From assembly GCA_014378955.1 (NCBI GenBank), contig JACMMQ010000157.1, positions 1 to 6,295 of the forward strand: a stretch of 6,295 bases of DNA. Reading direction: 5' to 3'. Shown here in pieces: positions 1-5,572 of the stretch; the first letter of the stretch is position 1; every line of letters starts with the position of its first letter. The stretch is from Clostridia bacterium. Its GTDB lineage: Bacteria > Bacillota > Clostridia > SK-Y3 > JACMMQ01. The notes beneath the pieces are model-generated. The model was not told where the DNA came from and made no database searches. It worked only from the letters and a program-made list of their open reading frames with translations. A program made the position numbers and the translations under genes.

Positions 1-10
1 CGACAAAATA

Positions 11-50
11 AGTGGAACGAAGTGGGGAACAGAGTGGGGAACAGAGTGGG
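11..50. repeat. 12-bp tandem repeat, two perfect copies plus partial flanking copies
   Basis: The unit agtggggaacag occurs perfectly at 21-32 and 33-44. A degenerate, 2-nt shorter copy (agtggaacga) lies at 11-20 and a truncated copy (agtggg) at 45-50. There are too few copies, with no spacers, for a CRISPR array. It may be a short iteron-like or slippage-derived repeat at the edge of the palindromic block. Confidence 0.75.
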
Positions 51-60
51 CGCTGCCCAC
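46..60. repeat. Inverted repeat, 6-bp GC-rich arms
   Basis: The arms gtgggc (46-51) and gcccac (55-60) are perfect complements around the loop gct. The left arm overlaps the last partial copy of the 12-bp tandem repeat. No T-run follows on either strand, so an intrinsic terminator is not indicated. Confidence 0.7.
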
Positions 61-65
61 GCCCG

Positions 66-85
66 CCCCTTTTTGAAAAAAGGGG
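66..85. repeat. Inverted repeat, 9-bp arms
   Basis: cccc followed by five t (66-74) pairs perfectly with five a followed by gggg (77-85), leaving a 2-nt centre. It is a near-perfect palindrome with no terminal T-run outside the stem, so it looks more like part of a repeated element than a terminator. Confidence 0.75.
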
Positions 86-156
86 ACAAAAACATTTATA
101 GGGATTAAGTAAACAATAAAGTTTTAATCAATTTTTTTCAAAAAACTGCCAGGGTT

Positions 157-192
157 AAGGGATGGAATCCCTTATTGTTGTCCGCAGACAAC
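157..192. repeat. Two adjacent small inverted repeats
   Basis: The first has arms aagggat (157-163) and atccctt (167-173) with a 3-nt centre. The second has arms gttgtc (177-182) and gacaac (187-192) with the loop cgca. Both are perfect, separated by 3 bases, and could form two stacked hairpins in an RNA from either strand. Confidence 0.65.
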
Positions 193-225
193 GAAATCCA
201 AACACGCAAAGAGTATTTTTCTTTG

Positions 226-258
226 TTACTTTCTTTTTGCGATAGAAAAAGAAAGTAA
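226..258. repeat. Inverted repeat, 13-bp perfect arms
   Basis: The arm at 226-238 (ttactttcttttt) is perfectly complementary to 246-258 (aaaaagaaagtaa), with the 7-nt loop gcgatag. A further partial copy of the arm (cttactttct) occurs at 267-276. This is the strongest palindrome of the block. It lies 27 bp beyond the hicAB terminator, and no T-run follows the stem, so I do not call it a terminator. Confidence 0.8.
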
Positions 259-284
259 GGTTTGCACTTACTTTCTAAAATACG

Positions 285-313
285 AAAAAACCGCCCTTAA
301 TTGGACGGTTTTT
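285..313 (-). terminator. Intrinsic terminator of hicAB, overlapping the hicB stop
   Basis: On the minus strand AAAAACCGTCC pairs with GGGCGGTTTTT (one U·G pair) around the loop AATTAA and is followed by one further T. The hicB stop codon TAA (297-299) lies in the loop, so the left arm encodes the last residues of HicB (K-P-S). The A-run and T-run are symmetrical, so the hairpin could also act on plus-strand transcripts entering from the left. Confidence 0.85.
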
Positions 314-686
314 CTAATTCTTGTAAGATGGCACTTTGAAGTAGAGAGGAAAAATTAAAGTGCCTTTTTTCTGCCTCTTCGTTCATCCATTGTGGCAGTG
401 TAAGTGTTTTTTTGACTGCTTTCGTATTTCTGCGATATTTATTAATGTCTGTCCAAACCAAAGTGGTGAAGCTGTCCTCATCCGTTTGGAAGGCTTTAAT
501 ATTACTTGGTTCATTTGGCGTAACACCATCCTCTTCAAGCGATACGAGATAAAGTCCTAATGCCTCTTGTGCCAATTCAAGAACATCAGATAAAGTTGTT
601 CCATGTGTTTGACAGCCTTGAAGGTCTGGGAATTCAACCCAATAAGCATTTTCCTCTTTATGAAAGATTGCTGGGTAAGTGTACAT
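297..686 (-). CDS. hicB: HicB family antitoxin
   Basis: Antitoxin of the type II HicAB module. HicB binds and neutralises HicA and represses its own operon. I place the start at 686 (129 aa, MYTYPAIFHK) because a perfect AGGAGG (complement at 695-700) sits 8 nt upstream. The longer reading from 704 would put that ribosome site inside its own coding sequence. Residues ~1-60 match the HicB partial RNase H-like fold (YWVEFPDLQGCQTHG, then a helix rich in L, A and E). The C-terminal part (~91-123: VKKTLTLPQWMNEEAEKRHF, then NFSSLLQSAILQEL) reads as a ribbon-helix-helix DNA-binding domain, predicting autoregulation. It follows hicA by 48 nt on the same strand. Family assignment is firm; target promoter binding is inferred. 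Confidence 0.93.
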   Translation of the reverse strand: MYTYPAIFHKEENAYWVEFPDLQGCQTHGTTLSDVLELAQEALGLYLVSLEEDGVTPNEPSNIKAFQTDEDSFTTLVWTDINKYRRNTKAVKKTLTLPQWMNEEAEKRHFNFSSLLQSAILQELEKPSN

Positions 687-694
687 ATAAAAAA

Positions 695-700
695 CCTCCT
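695..700 (-). promoter_or_regulatory. Ribosome binding site deciding the hicB start
   Basis: AGGAGG on the minus strand, 8 nt before the ATG at 686. It lies inside the alternative longer reading that starts at 704, which makes 686 the likely start. Confidence 0.85.
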
Positions 701-734
701 GCATTTATGATTTTAGTGAGTGGACGCAAGCAGT

Positions 735-911
735 CTATTTTAGTCCAGTTCTTTTTAAAATTGCGTTTAGCAAGCCCGTTGGTACGTCTTGGTTATGAAC
801 GGCTACAATTTCAGTTTCACTGTCCTTCTTTAAGATATGGTGACTACCATTTATCCTTTTGACTTCCCAACCATTTTGTTTTAACAGTTTTAGTAGGTCT
901 TTGTCTTTCAT
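735..911 (-). CDS. hicA: HicA family mRNA interferase toxin
   Basis: Toxin of the HicAB module, a small RNA-binding protein with a dsRBD-like fold that cleaves mRNA until bound by HicB. It is 58 aa, read from ATG at 911 (MKDKDLLKLLKQNGWEVKRI) to TAG at 735-737. The length is normal for HicA. Family hallmarks are the helix-plus-GWE opening (DLLKLLKQNGWE), the R-x-N-G-S-H-H motif at residues 19-25 with the expected catalytic His at 24, a strand ending in AVH, and a final helix with the G-L-L-N-A-I-L-K-R-T-G-L pattern. A strong site (GAGGGGG, complement 919-925) lies 7 nt upstream. It is the first gene of the hicA-hicB operon; toxin-first order is common for this family. The ORF is intact and the key His is present, so the toxin is probably functional. 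Confidence 0.93.
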   Translation of the reverse strand: MKDKDLLKLLKQNGWEVKRINGSHHILKKDSETEIVAVHNQDVPTGLLNAILKRTGLK

Positions 912-931
912 CGTTAATCCCCCTCACAAAT

Positions 932-961
932 AATATAACACGTGTTGCACGTGTTTGTCAA
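932..961 (-). promoter_or_regulatory. Sigma-A-type promoter of hicAB
   Basis: On the minus strand the -35 box is a perfect TTGACA (956-961) and the -10 box is TATATT (932-937, 5 of 6 matches), separated by 18 bp. The predicted transcript start is near 925, which leaves only about 14 nt of leader and puts the hicA Shine-Dalgarno at or near the 5' end. TATTAT at 930-935 is an alternative -10 with a less favourable 20-bp spacer. The promoter lies beyond the ftsZ terminator, so hicAB is likely transcribed on its own. Confidence 0.75.
937..955. promoter_or_regulatory. Palindromic operator in the hicAB promoter spacer (putative HicB site)
   Basis: The plus strand reads aacacgtg-ttg-cacgtgtt: 8-bp perfect inverted arms around 3 bp. 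Each arm also contains the self-complementary hexamer CACGTG. The palindrome fills the whole spacer between -35 and -10, so a bound repressor would block RNA polymerase. HicB here carries a ribbon-helix-helix domain and members of that class autoregulate through inverted repeats, so HicB is the natural candidate ligand. The palindrome is seen directly; the ligand is inferred. Confidence 0.75.
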
Positions 962-967
962 TGGCTT

Positions 968-988
968 ATACTAATCTTAAATTAGTAT
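968..988. repeat. Imperfect palindrome upstream of hicAB (copy A of a shared motif)
   Basis: The arms atactaat (968-975) and attagtat (981-988) are perfect complements around cttaa. The site lies between the hicAB -35 box and the ftsZ terminator. A very similar sequence occurs at 2305-2324, upstream of ftsZ. It could be a regulator binding site or a weak AU hairpin; the stem has no GC-rich core, so I do not call it a terminator although a T-run follows on the plus strand. Confidence 0.6.
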
Positions 989-997
989 TTTTTATAC

Positions 998-1027
998 AAA
1001 AAAAGAGACGCTCGATTGAACATCTCT
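998..1027 (-). terminator. Intrinsic terminator after ftsZ
   Basis: On the minus strand AGAGATGTTC pairs along its full 10-bp length with GAGCGTCTCT (two U·G wobbles) around the tetraloop AATC, followed directly by six further T. It begins 20 nt past the ftsZ stop codon, as expected for the end of the division-gene transcript, and separates it from hicAB. Confidence 0.88.
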
Positions 1028-1047
1028 AAATGTTTGTATGAATTCTA

Positions 1048-2196
1048 TTAAAACTTCTTCGAATTTCTCAAGAAAAATGGAATGTCAACATCTTCGCTCT
1101 CTTGTTTTGGTGCTTGTGAAGCGTGATTATTATAGGTATTTGTATTCGGCTTTTGCACAAAGCTTGGCACGTGAATATCCCTTTGGTTAGATTGTCCTGT
1201 GGTTTTTGCTTGTTGTGTTGGCGCAAATGACGCACGTGGTGTGCCACGTTCAAAGCCTGTTGCAATTACTGTGACTAGCACTTCATCCTCTAACGTGTCA
1301 TCAATGGTTGTCCCGAAAATGATGCTGGCATCTGGGTCAGCTGCTGCTTGTATCAGGTTCGCTGCGTCATTCACTTCAAACAAGCCTAAATCCCTGCTAC
1401 CTGAAATATTGATAAGCACCTGCTTTGCACCTTCAATAGAGGTTTCAAGCAATGGACTATGTATCGCATAACGAGCCGCTTCCTCCGCCTTGTTTTCGCC
1501 CTTTGCACGACCAACGCCCATGTGTGCCAGCCCTGCGTCTTGCATGGTGGATTGTACATCTGCAAAGTCTAAGTTGATAACACCAGGCACTGTAATCAAG
1601 TCTGAAATACCCTTGACACCTTGTCTCAACACATCATCTGCCATATTGAAGGCTTCTAAAAAGGAAATTTTCTTTTCACTAATGGTCAATAAACGGTCAT
1701 TTGGAATGATGACCAATGTGTCAACATGTGCTTTTAACTCATTGATGCCTGCATCTGCATTGTTCATGCGTGGTCTGCCTTCAAACAAAAATGGTTTGGT
1801 GACGACGCCCACGGTCAATATGCCTAATTCCTTTGCTACACTAGCAACAACCGGTGCTGCACCCGTGCCTGTACCGCCACCCATGCCTGCGGTAACGAAT
1901 ACCATATCTGCACCCCTGATCGCTTGTGCGATTTCTTCTCTGCTCTCTTCTGCTGATTTATGTCCAACCTCAGGCTTGCCACCTGCACCAAGCCCTCTTG
2001 TCAATTTTTCACCTATTTGAATCTTAATGGGTGCTTCTGATTTCATCAAAGCCTGCTTGTCCGTATTCACCGCAATAAATTCAACGCCTAATAGTGATGC
2101 CGCAATCATACGGTTAACCGCATTATTACCGCCACCACCAACACCGACTACTTTAATTTTTGCAATTCCGGAAATCTCATTTTCAAATTCTAACAC
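1048..2196 (-). CDS. ftsZ: Cell division protein FtsZ
   Basis: Tubulin-like GTPase that polymerises into the Z ring at midcell and recruits the divisome. 382 aa, normal length. The start is GTG at 2196, supported by AAGGGGG (complement 2206-2212) 9 nt upstream. The nucleotide-binding part shows [11 protein letters not shown] (residues 20-30) and the tubulin signature GGGTGTG (106-112). The T7 loop NLDFAD (208-213) carries the catalytic acidic residues D210 and D213. A variable, Q/N/T-rich linker (~321-366) precedes the conserved C-terminal tail [14 protein letters not shown] (369-382), which docks partners such as FtsA, SepF or ZapA-type proteins. ftsA is not upstream; sbp is, as seen in many Clostridia. 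The gene lies 138 bp after sbp and ends before a strong terminator. Identification is certain. Confidence 0.98.
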   Translation of the reverse strand: MLEFENEISGIAKIKVVGVGGGGNNAVNRMIAASLLGVEFIAVNTDKQALMKSEAPIKIQIGEKLTRGLGAGGKPEVGHKSAEESREEIAQAIRGADMVFVTAGMGGGTGTGAAPVVASVAKELGILTVGVVTKPFLFEGRPRMNNADAGINELKAHVDTLVIIPNDRLLTISEKKISFLEAFNMADDVLRQGVKGISDLITVPGVINLDFADVQSTMQDAGLAHMGVGRAKGENKAEEAARYAIHSPLLETSIEGAKQVLINISGSRDLGLFEVNDAANLIQAAADPDASIIFGTTIDDTLEDEVLVTVIATGFERGTPRASFAPTQQAKTTGQSNQRDIHVPSFVQKPNTNTYNNHASQAPKQESEDVDIPFFLRNSKKF

Positions 2197-2334
2197 GTTT
2201 AATATCCCCCTTAAGACATTATCATACTATTTTGCGTTTCAACTTATGGTAAAAATGCTCAAATAAATACGTTCATTCAAAGAAACGGAAAATAGTTGCA
2301 GTAAATTCTAATCCGAATTAGTATCAAAACCACT
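2197..2334 (-). promoter_or_regulatory. sbp-ftsZ intergenic leader with a possible weak promoter
   Basis: A 138-bp gap in an otherwise tightly packed gene cluster, so ftsZ may have its own control. A -10-like TATGAT (2221-2226) and an overlapping GATAAT (2218-2223) lie just before the ftsZ ribosome site. No good -35 box stands 16-18 bp upstream of either: TTGAAA at 2237-2242 is too close. I see no clear terminator after sbp, so read-through from the murA promoter is likely. The palindrome at 2305-2324 is the main structured element here. Confidence 0.3.
2305..2324. repeat. Imperfect palindrome upstream of ftsZ (copy B of a shared motif)
   Basis: The plus strand reads attctaatc-cg-aattagtat. 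The core ctaat/attag is perfectly complementary, with mismatches inside and outside it. Apart from one substitution and a spacer of 2 instead of 3 bases, it equals the palindrome at 968-988. On the minus-strand transcript, CTAATTC can pair with GGATTAG only as a tight, AU-rich hairpin, so a protein binding site is as plausible as an RNA structure. Confidence 0.55.
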
Positions 2335-2685
2335 TTATCCTATTGTATCCTTTTTCGAGTATTTATTCAAGAGAAATCTTCTAATTAATGCAAAATTTTG
2401 TAATAACCTTGTGCCAAACACAATGATTGCCGCTAAATAGATGTCTACGCCCAAAGCTTTACCCACATATGCCAGCAATGCTGCTAAAACTGCATTGCCA
2501 AAAAAGCCAGATAAAAAGATATTCAAATCAAAATTTCTATGCAATACCGCTACAACTGCACCAAAAATAGAATCCAGTGCCGCCAATATCGCTATCGCTA
2601 CAAACAGCGCATACTGCTGAGGTATATAAACATCTGCATAAATACCCCCGATTAAACCAATTACGAGGCAAAATAATACAATCAT
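2335..2685 (-). CDS. sbp: Small basic protein Sbp (DUF1290 family membrane protein)
   Basis: Small integral membrane protein of 116 aa, close to the usual length of the family, whose gene sits next to ftsZ or ftsA in many Firmicutes. Its biochemical role is not established. Hydrophobic stretches at about 1-19, 24-46, 57-75 and 78-95 suggest three or four membrane segments, with a basic C-terminal tail (RRFLLNKYSKKD). The ATG at 2685 overlaps the stop of the DUF881 gene as ATGA, and AGGAGG (complement 2693-2698) lies 7 nt upstream inside that gene, so the two are translationally coupled. Identification rests on hydropathy, the GLIGG-I-Y-A-D-V-Y-I-P opening and gene order; the symbol follows the Bacillus subtilis dcw gene. 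Confidence 0.85.
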   Translation of the reverse strand: MIVLFCLVIGLIGGIYADVYIPQQYALFVAIAILAALDSIFGAVVAVLHRNFDLNIFLSGFFGNAVLAALLAYVGKALGVDIYLAAIIVFGTRLLQNFALIRRFLLNKYSKKDTIG

Positions 2686-3422
2686 GGCTTAACCTCCTCT
2701 TTCTTCGTCACAGTTGTCGCATATTTCAAGGTTACAGCACCTTTATAGCGAGGCACAACCACCTTTGCCATTTTTTTAACAGTAACCTCCACGCCATACT
2801 TTTCTAGCAAATCCTTGACGCCGCCACGCAAATTAATGGATGCCTCCAAACGGTCTGCTTCACCTATTGCGTTGATGATAAACGGTGGTGCATATTTATT
2901 ATTATTGATGCTAACAGTAGGTCCTACACAACGAATTTCCGTGGTTGCCAGTACGCGCTCATCGCTTATAGAAATAGCCTCAGCACCAGCGGCACGTAGT
3001 TCGTTCAGAATCATCATGACATCTTGATCGTGCAAAATAAAGGCGTTTTCATCGACAGTGCCTGGGTTTTTAAGTTTACTATCATTGAGTGTCAATTGCA
3101 CGCCAACACCCTCTAGTTCGGTCATGCCAGCCAACACCTCAGCACGCTTGAGCTGATCGAGCAATGTTTTTGCATAGTCACTACTTTCTGAGGTGGTTTG
3201 CCGAATTGCATTCAAATCCTTTTCGTACTGCAAAATCTGCGTGTATGATTTATCATACTTTTCCTGCAATTTTTTCAATTCATCCTGTAGCACGCTTACA
3301 CGCTGCTCTTGTATGCTACTTTGCTTGTTGATTTTCACAACACTCCTATATTGCAAGGGTATCACAAAGCCTAAAATCAAACAAATTAAACCAATTGCAA
3401 TTTGAAATTTTATGTTCTTCAT
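2682..3422 (-). CDS. DUF881 family membrane-anchored coiled-coil protein (YlxW/YlxX-like)
   Basis: 246 aa. A short basic N-terminus is followed by one membrane segment (~6-24, QIAIGLICLILGFVIPLQY). A predicted coiled coil comes next (~33-75, rich in heptad L/V/I with Q, E, K). The C-terminal DUF881 domain (~95-235) has patterns such as GVGVQLTLND, AGAEAISISDERV and the I-R-C-V-G-P strand. The topology is a single anchor with the bulk outside the cell. Function is unproven; members lie in dcw clusters between divIB and sbp, which suggests an envelope or division role. The ATG at 3422 has GGGGGAGG (complement 3432-3439) 9 nt upstream, and the gap to divIB is 17 nt. Bacillus has two tandem paralogues here (ylxW, ylxX); this locus has one, so I assign no symbol. 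Confidence 0.88.
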   Translation of the reverse strand: MKNIKFQIAIGLICLILGFVIPLQYRSVVKINKQSSIQEQRVSVLQDELKKLQEKYDKSYTQILQYEKDLNAIRQTTSESSDYAKTLLDQLKRAEVLAGMTELEGVGVQLTLNDSKLKNPGTVDENAFILHDQDVMMILNELRAAGAEAISISDERVLATTEIRCVGPTVSINNNKYAPPFIINAIGEADRLEASINLRGGVKDLLEKYGVEVTVKKMAKVVVPRYKGAVTLKYATTVTKKEEVKP

Positions 3423-3439
3423 TTGTTATTTCCTCCCCC

Positions 3440-4207
3440 TTAATCTGCATTGAACATGGCGCGGCCATTTTGATTCACAGTGATCGTACCCTTTTGTCCC
3501 TTGGGTACTTCTTCTAAAATCTTCTTTAAAAATGTAAACTTGTAATTGACCTCTGTCATATTCCCAATGTCTATTTTCACGACATCATCCAAGCACATCC
3601 AAATATGATTTGGGTTTGTCACATCCACCGAAGTGGTGCGCTTAAGTAGTTCAAATGCTTGAATTTGCTCGATGGTAATTCTAGATGCCTGTGATGTTAA
3701 AATGTCCGCCACGGGGATAGGTTGTCCTAATTTAAAATTTTGAAAAACCAGCCCTTTAAGCTGTGGAATGCCCGCACGCATTTTCGAGACAATTTCTAGC
3801 ACCTCGTTCTTTTCTGATAAAATGAGGAAAACACCATTGAAAGCGACTTGATACATAGGTGTCCGCTCTTTGACCTCAATGGATATTTGATCAGGCAATT
3901 TGCGATGCACCTCGACCTCTTCGACATAGGGCAATCTCTTGATATTGTCCTTCACACGCTTGAGATTAATACGAAAAAGGTTCGTGCCTGCTGCGACACT
4001 TGCTTTATCCATAATTTGCTCACGTTGCAAATTTTTATTGCCTGTGACTACAAATGTATTAAATTGAAAAATCGGTAAAAAAAGCACGCAAAGGACAAGA
4101 GCCGCCACCATCAAAATTAAGATGCGCGGCTTTGTCCAAAAGATACGACGCTTTTTTTTTCGTAATGGAATGACCTTTTCAGCATTACGTTTGCTGTTTA
4201 TTTTCAT
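3440..4207 (-). CDS. divIB: Cell division protein DivIB/FtsQ
   Basis: Bitopic divisome protein that works with FtsL and DivIC to control septal peptidoglycan synthesis. 255 aa. A strongly basic cytoplasmic tail (KKKRRIFWTKPR, ~17-28) is followed by one membrane helix (~29-48, ILILMVAALVLCVLFLPIFQ). The extracellular POTRA domain comes next (~50-120: FVVTGNKNLQREQI, then LPYVEEVEVHRKLPDQISIEVKERTP). A beta domain follows (to ~250), with the typical LKGL segment. The ATG at 4207 overlaps the end of murA by 23 nt. AAGGTGG (complement 4217-4223) lies 9 nt upstream inside murA, so translation is probably coupled. The length and short cytoplasmic part fit the Firmicutes DivIB form; the equivalent proteobacterial name is FtsQ. 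Confidence 0.93.
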   Translation of the reverse strand: MKINSKRNAEKVIPLRKKKRRIFWTKPRILILMVAALVLCVLFLPIFQFNTFVVTGNKNLQREQIMDKASVAAGTNLFRINLKRVKDNIKRLPYVEEVEVHRKLPDQISIEVKERTPMYQVAFNGVFLILSEKNEVLEIVSKMRAGIPQLKGLVFQNFKLGQPIPVADILTSQASRITIEQIQAFELLKRTTSVDVTNPNHIWMCLDDVVKIDIGNMTEVNYKFTFLKKILEEVPKGQKGTITVNQNGRAMFNAD

Positions 4208-5465
4208 CCTTAGTTTCCACCTTTTGAATGGTTGCTCCTAATTGGGCAAATTTTTCAACGATTTCTTCATAACCACGTTCAATGTGCGAAATGTCATTTA
4301 CTTCCGTTTCACCCTCCGCTGCGAGTGCTGCGATAACAAGCGCCGCACCACCCCGTAAATCAGGTGAATACACAGGGGCACCCGTTAATTTATGTACACC
4401 TCTAATGACGGCAGCTTGCCCTTCAACGTGAATATCTGCACCCATACGTGTGAGTTCATCGGTGTATCGAAAACGGTTTTTAAATATCGTTTCACTCACC
4501 ACACTTGTTCCACGAGCGATAGAGAGCATCGCCGTCATTGGTGCTTGCATATCAGTTGGAAAACCCGGATATGGCAATGTATAAATCTTTTTAATGGGAC
4601 GAAGGATACCATGTCGCGTCACACTCACATCGGTTTTGCCAATTTTTATATTCAACCCGCATTCTCTCATAATCGCAATGGCTGAATACAGATGCTCTGG
4701 CACGACGTTTTGCACGCGGACGCTTCCACGGGTGAGCGCCGCAGCTGCTAGATAGGTAAAAGCCTCGATGCGATCTGCAATTACAGTGTGCTCAACCTCA
4801 TGCAACGGACATCCACCCTCTATGACGATGGTGCTTGTGCCAGCCCCTCTGATCCTTACGCCCATCTCCTGCAAATAAAGCTGTAGGTCCATCACCTCAG
4901 GTTCTTTTGCCGCATTATAAATAACCGTCGTTCCCTCAGCATAAACCGCTGTAAGCATAATGTTTTCAGTAGCACCTACACTGGGTGAGTGCAAATGTAT
5001 TTCTGCACCCTTTAATCGATCCGCACTGCAATGAATAAAGCCATGTGACTCTTCTATATGTACACCCATTTTCTTAAGTGCATTGGTATGTAGGTCGATT
5101 GGTCTCGGACCTATTTCACACCCACCCGGTGTGCTGATGACCGCTTGCTTACACCTTGCAATAATAGAGCCCAAAAATATAACGGACGAGCGCATTTCAC
5201 GCATGAGATGGTCTGGGACATTGTGCTTTGAAATGGTTGTAGAATCGACAATAACCGTATCATCCTCACGTTTTACCGTGCAACCAAGTGCTTCTAATAT
5301 ATTGAGTGAACCCTCTACGTCGCTAAGCCTGGGGCAATGGTGAATGATGTTTAACCCTGCGTTTAAAATCGTTGCCGCCATGATTGGTAACACTGCATTT
5401 TTCGCACCGCTAATCAAAACATCTCCTTCTAATCTATTGCCACCGGTTATGACTATTTTGCTCAT
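4185..5465 (-). CDS. murA: UDP-N-acetylglucosamine 1-carboxyvinyltransferase (MurA)
   Basis: Cytoplasmic enzyme that transfers enolpyruvate from PEP to UDP-GlcNAc, the first committed step of peptidoglycan synthesis. 426 aa, a full two-domain length. Key residues are in register with the E. coli enzyme: K22-N23 in SGAKN, R92 in MREMRSS, catalytic Cys116 in the loop PGGCEIGPRPIDLH, R121, D305 in GFPTDMQAPM, R371 in DLRGGAAL and R397 in HIERGYE. Because the active-site Cys is kept, not replaced by Asp, fosfomycin sensitivity is expected on family grounds. The ATG at 5465 has GGAGG (complement 5473-5477) 7 nt upstream. It is the first gene of the murA-divIB-DUF881-sbp operon, behind a promoter at 5573-5602. 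Firmicutes often carry two MurA paralogues; a second copy elsewhere cannot be excluded. Confidence 0.97.
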   Translation of the reverse strand: MSKIVITGGNRLEGDVLISGAKNAVLPIMAATILNAGLNIIHHCPRLSDVEGSLNILEALGCTVKREDDTVIVDSTTISKHNVPDHLMREMRSSVIFLGSIIARCKQAVISTPGGCEIGPRPIDLHTNALKKMGVHIEESHGFIHCSADRLKGAEIHLHSPSVGATENIMLTAVYAEGTTVIYNAAKEPEVMDLQLYLQEMGVRIRGAGTSTIVIEGGCPLHEVEHTVIADRIEAFTYLAAAALTRGSVRVQNVVPEHLYSAIAIMRECGLNIKIGKTDVSVTRHGILRPIKKIYTLPYPGFPTDMQAPMTAMLSIARGTSVVSETIFKNRFRYTDELTRMGADIHVEGQAAVIRGVHKLTGAPVYSPDLRGGAALVIAALAAEGETEVNDISHIERGYEEIVEKFAQLGATIQKVETKDENKQQT

Positions 5466-5567
5466 ATTTACACCTCCACCGGTTTGCTTTTCTCATTACA
5501 TACTATGCAAACGAAAATGGATGTGTTCCAGTGCCCATATGAGCCAATAATTGACTGTTTAGCTTCT
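5466..5567 (-). other. murA 5' leader
   Basis: Predicted untranslated leader of about 85-90 nt between the promoter and the murA ribosome site. On the minus strand GTTTGC (complement 5504-5509) could pair with GCAAAC (complement 5480-5485) just before the Shine-Dalgarno, a weak 6-bp stem with a long loop. I see no known riboswitch or T-box pattern. The nonamer caataattg at 5545-5553 repeats one at 5600-5608. Confidence 0.35.
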
Positions 5568-5572
5568 ATTAT

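Larger units (their letters stand above)
1..285. other. Gene-free, palindrome-rich intergenic block
   Basis: I see no convincing coding sequence here on either strand. The block holds a 12-bp tandem repeat (21-44), then five short inverted repeats: 46-60, 66-85, 157-173, 177-192 and 226-258. Such a density of perfect short palindromes without an ORF is typical of multi-copy intergenic elements or remnants of a mobile element. The left boundary is outside the window, so the extent and class of the element cannot be decided. The hicAB terminator follows immediately at 285-313. Confidence 0.6.

Noticed and set aside
11..50. Possible CRISPR array
   Set aside because: Only two perfect 12-bp copies in direct tandem without spacers, and no cas genes.
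687..704. N-terminal extension of hicB from an ATG at 704 (135 aa)
   Set aside because: The extension codes through the AGGAGG ribosome site itself, while the ATG at 686 has that site at the ideal 8-nt distance and begins with the typical HicB start.
560..862. Open frame of 100 codons on the plus strand across hicA and hicB
   Set aside because: It is antisense to both genes of a well-supported toxin-antitoxin operon and has no recognisable family features.
968..994. Plus-strand intrinsic terminator
   Set aside because: A T-run follows the palindrome, but the stem has only one G-C pair in eight, there is no plus-strand gene before it, and a near copy of the motif exists elsewhere without such a T-run.
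1490..2020. Open frame of 176 codons on the plus strand
   Set aside because: It lies wholly antisense to ftsZ, has no recognisable domain and a composition rich in P, S and T as expected from the complement of a conserved gene.
2218..2242. Full sigma-A promoter directly before ftsZ
   Set aside because: The -10-like boxes are fair, but the only TTGAAA is 10-13 bp away, too close for a -35 box; kept only as a low-confidence note.
5480..5509. Riboswitch or T-box in the murA leader
   Set aside because: Only a 6-bp stem with a long loop is seen, with no conserved T-box or riboswitch core and no terminator stem.
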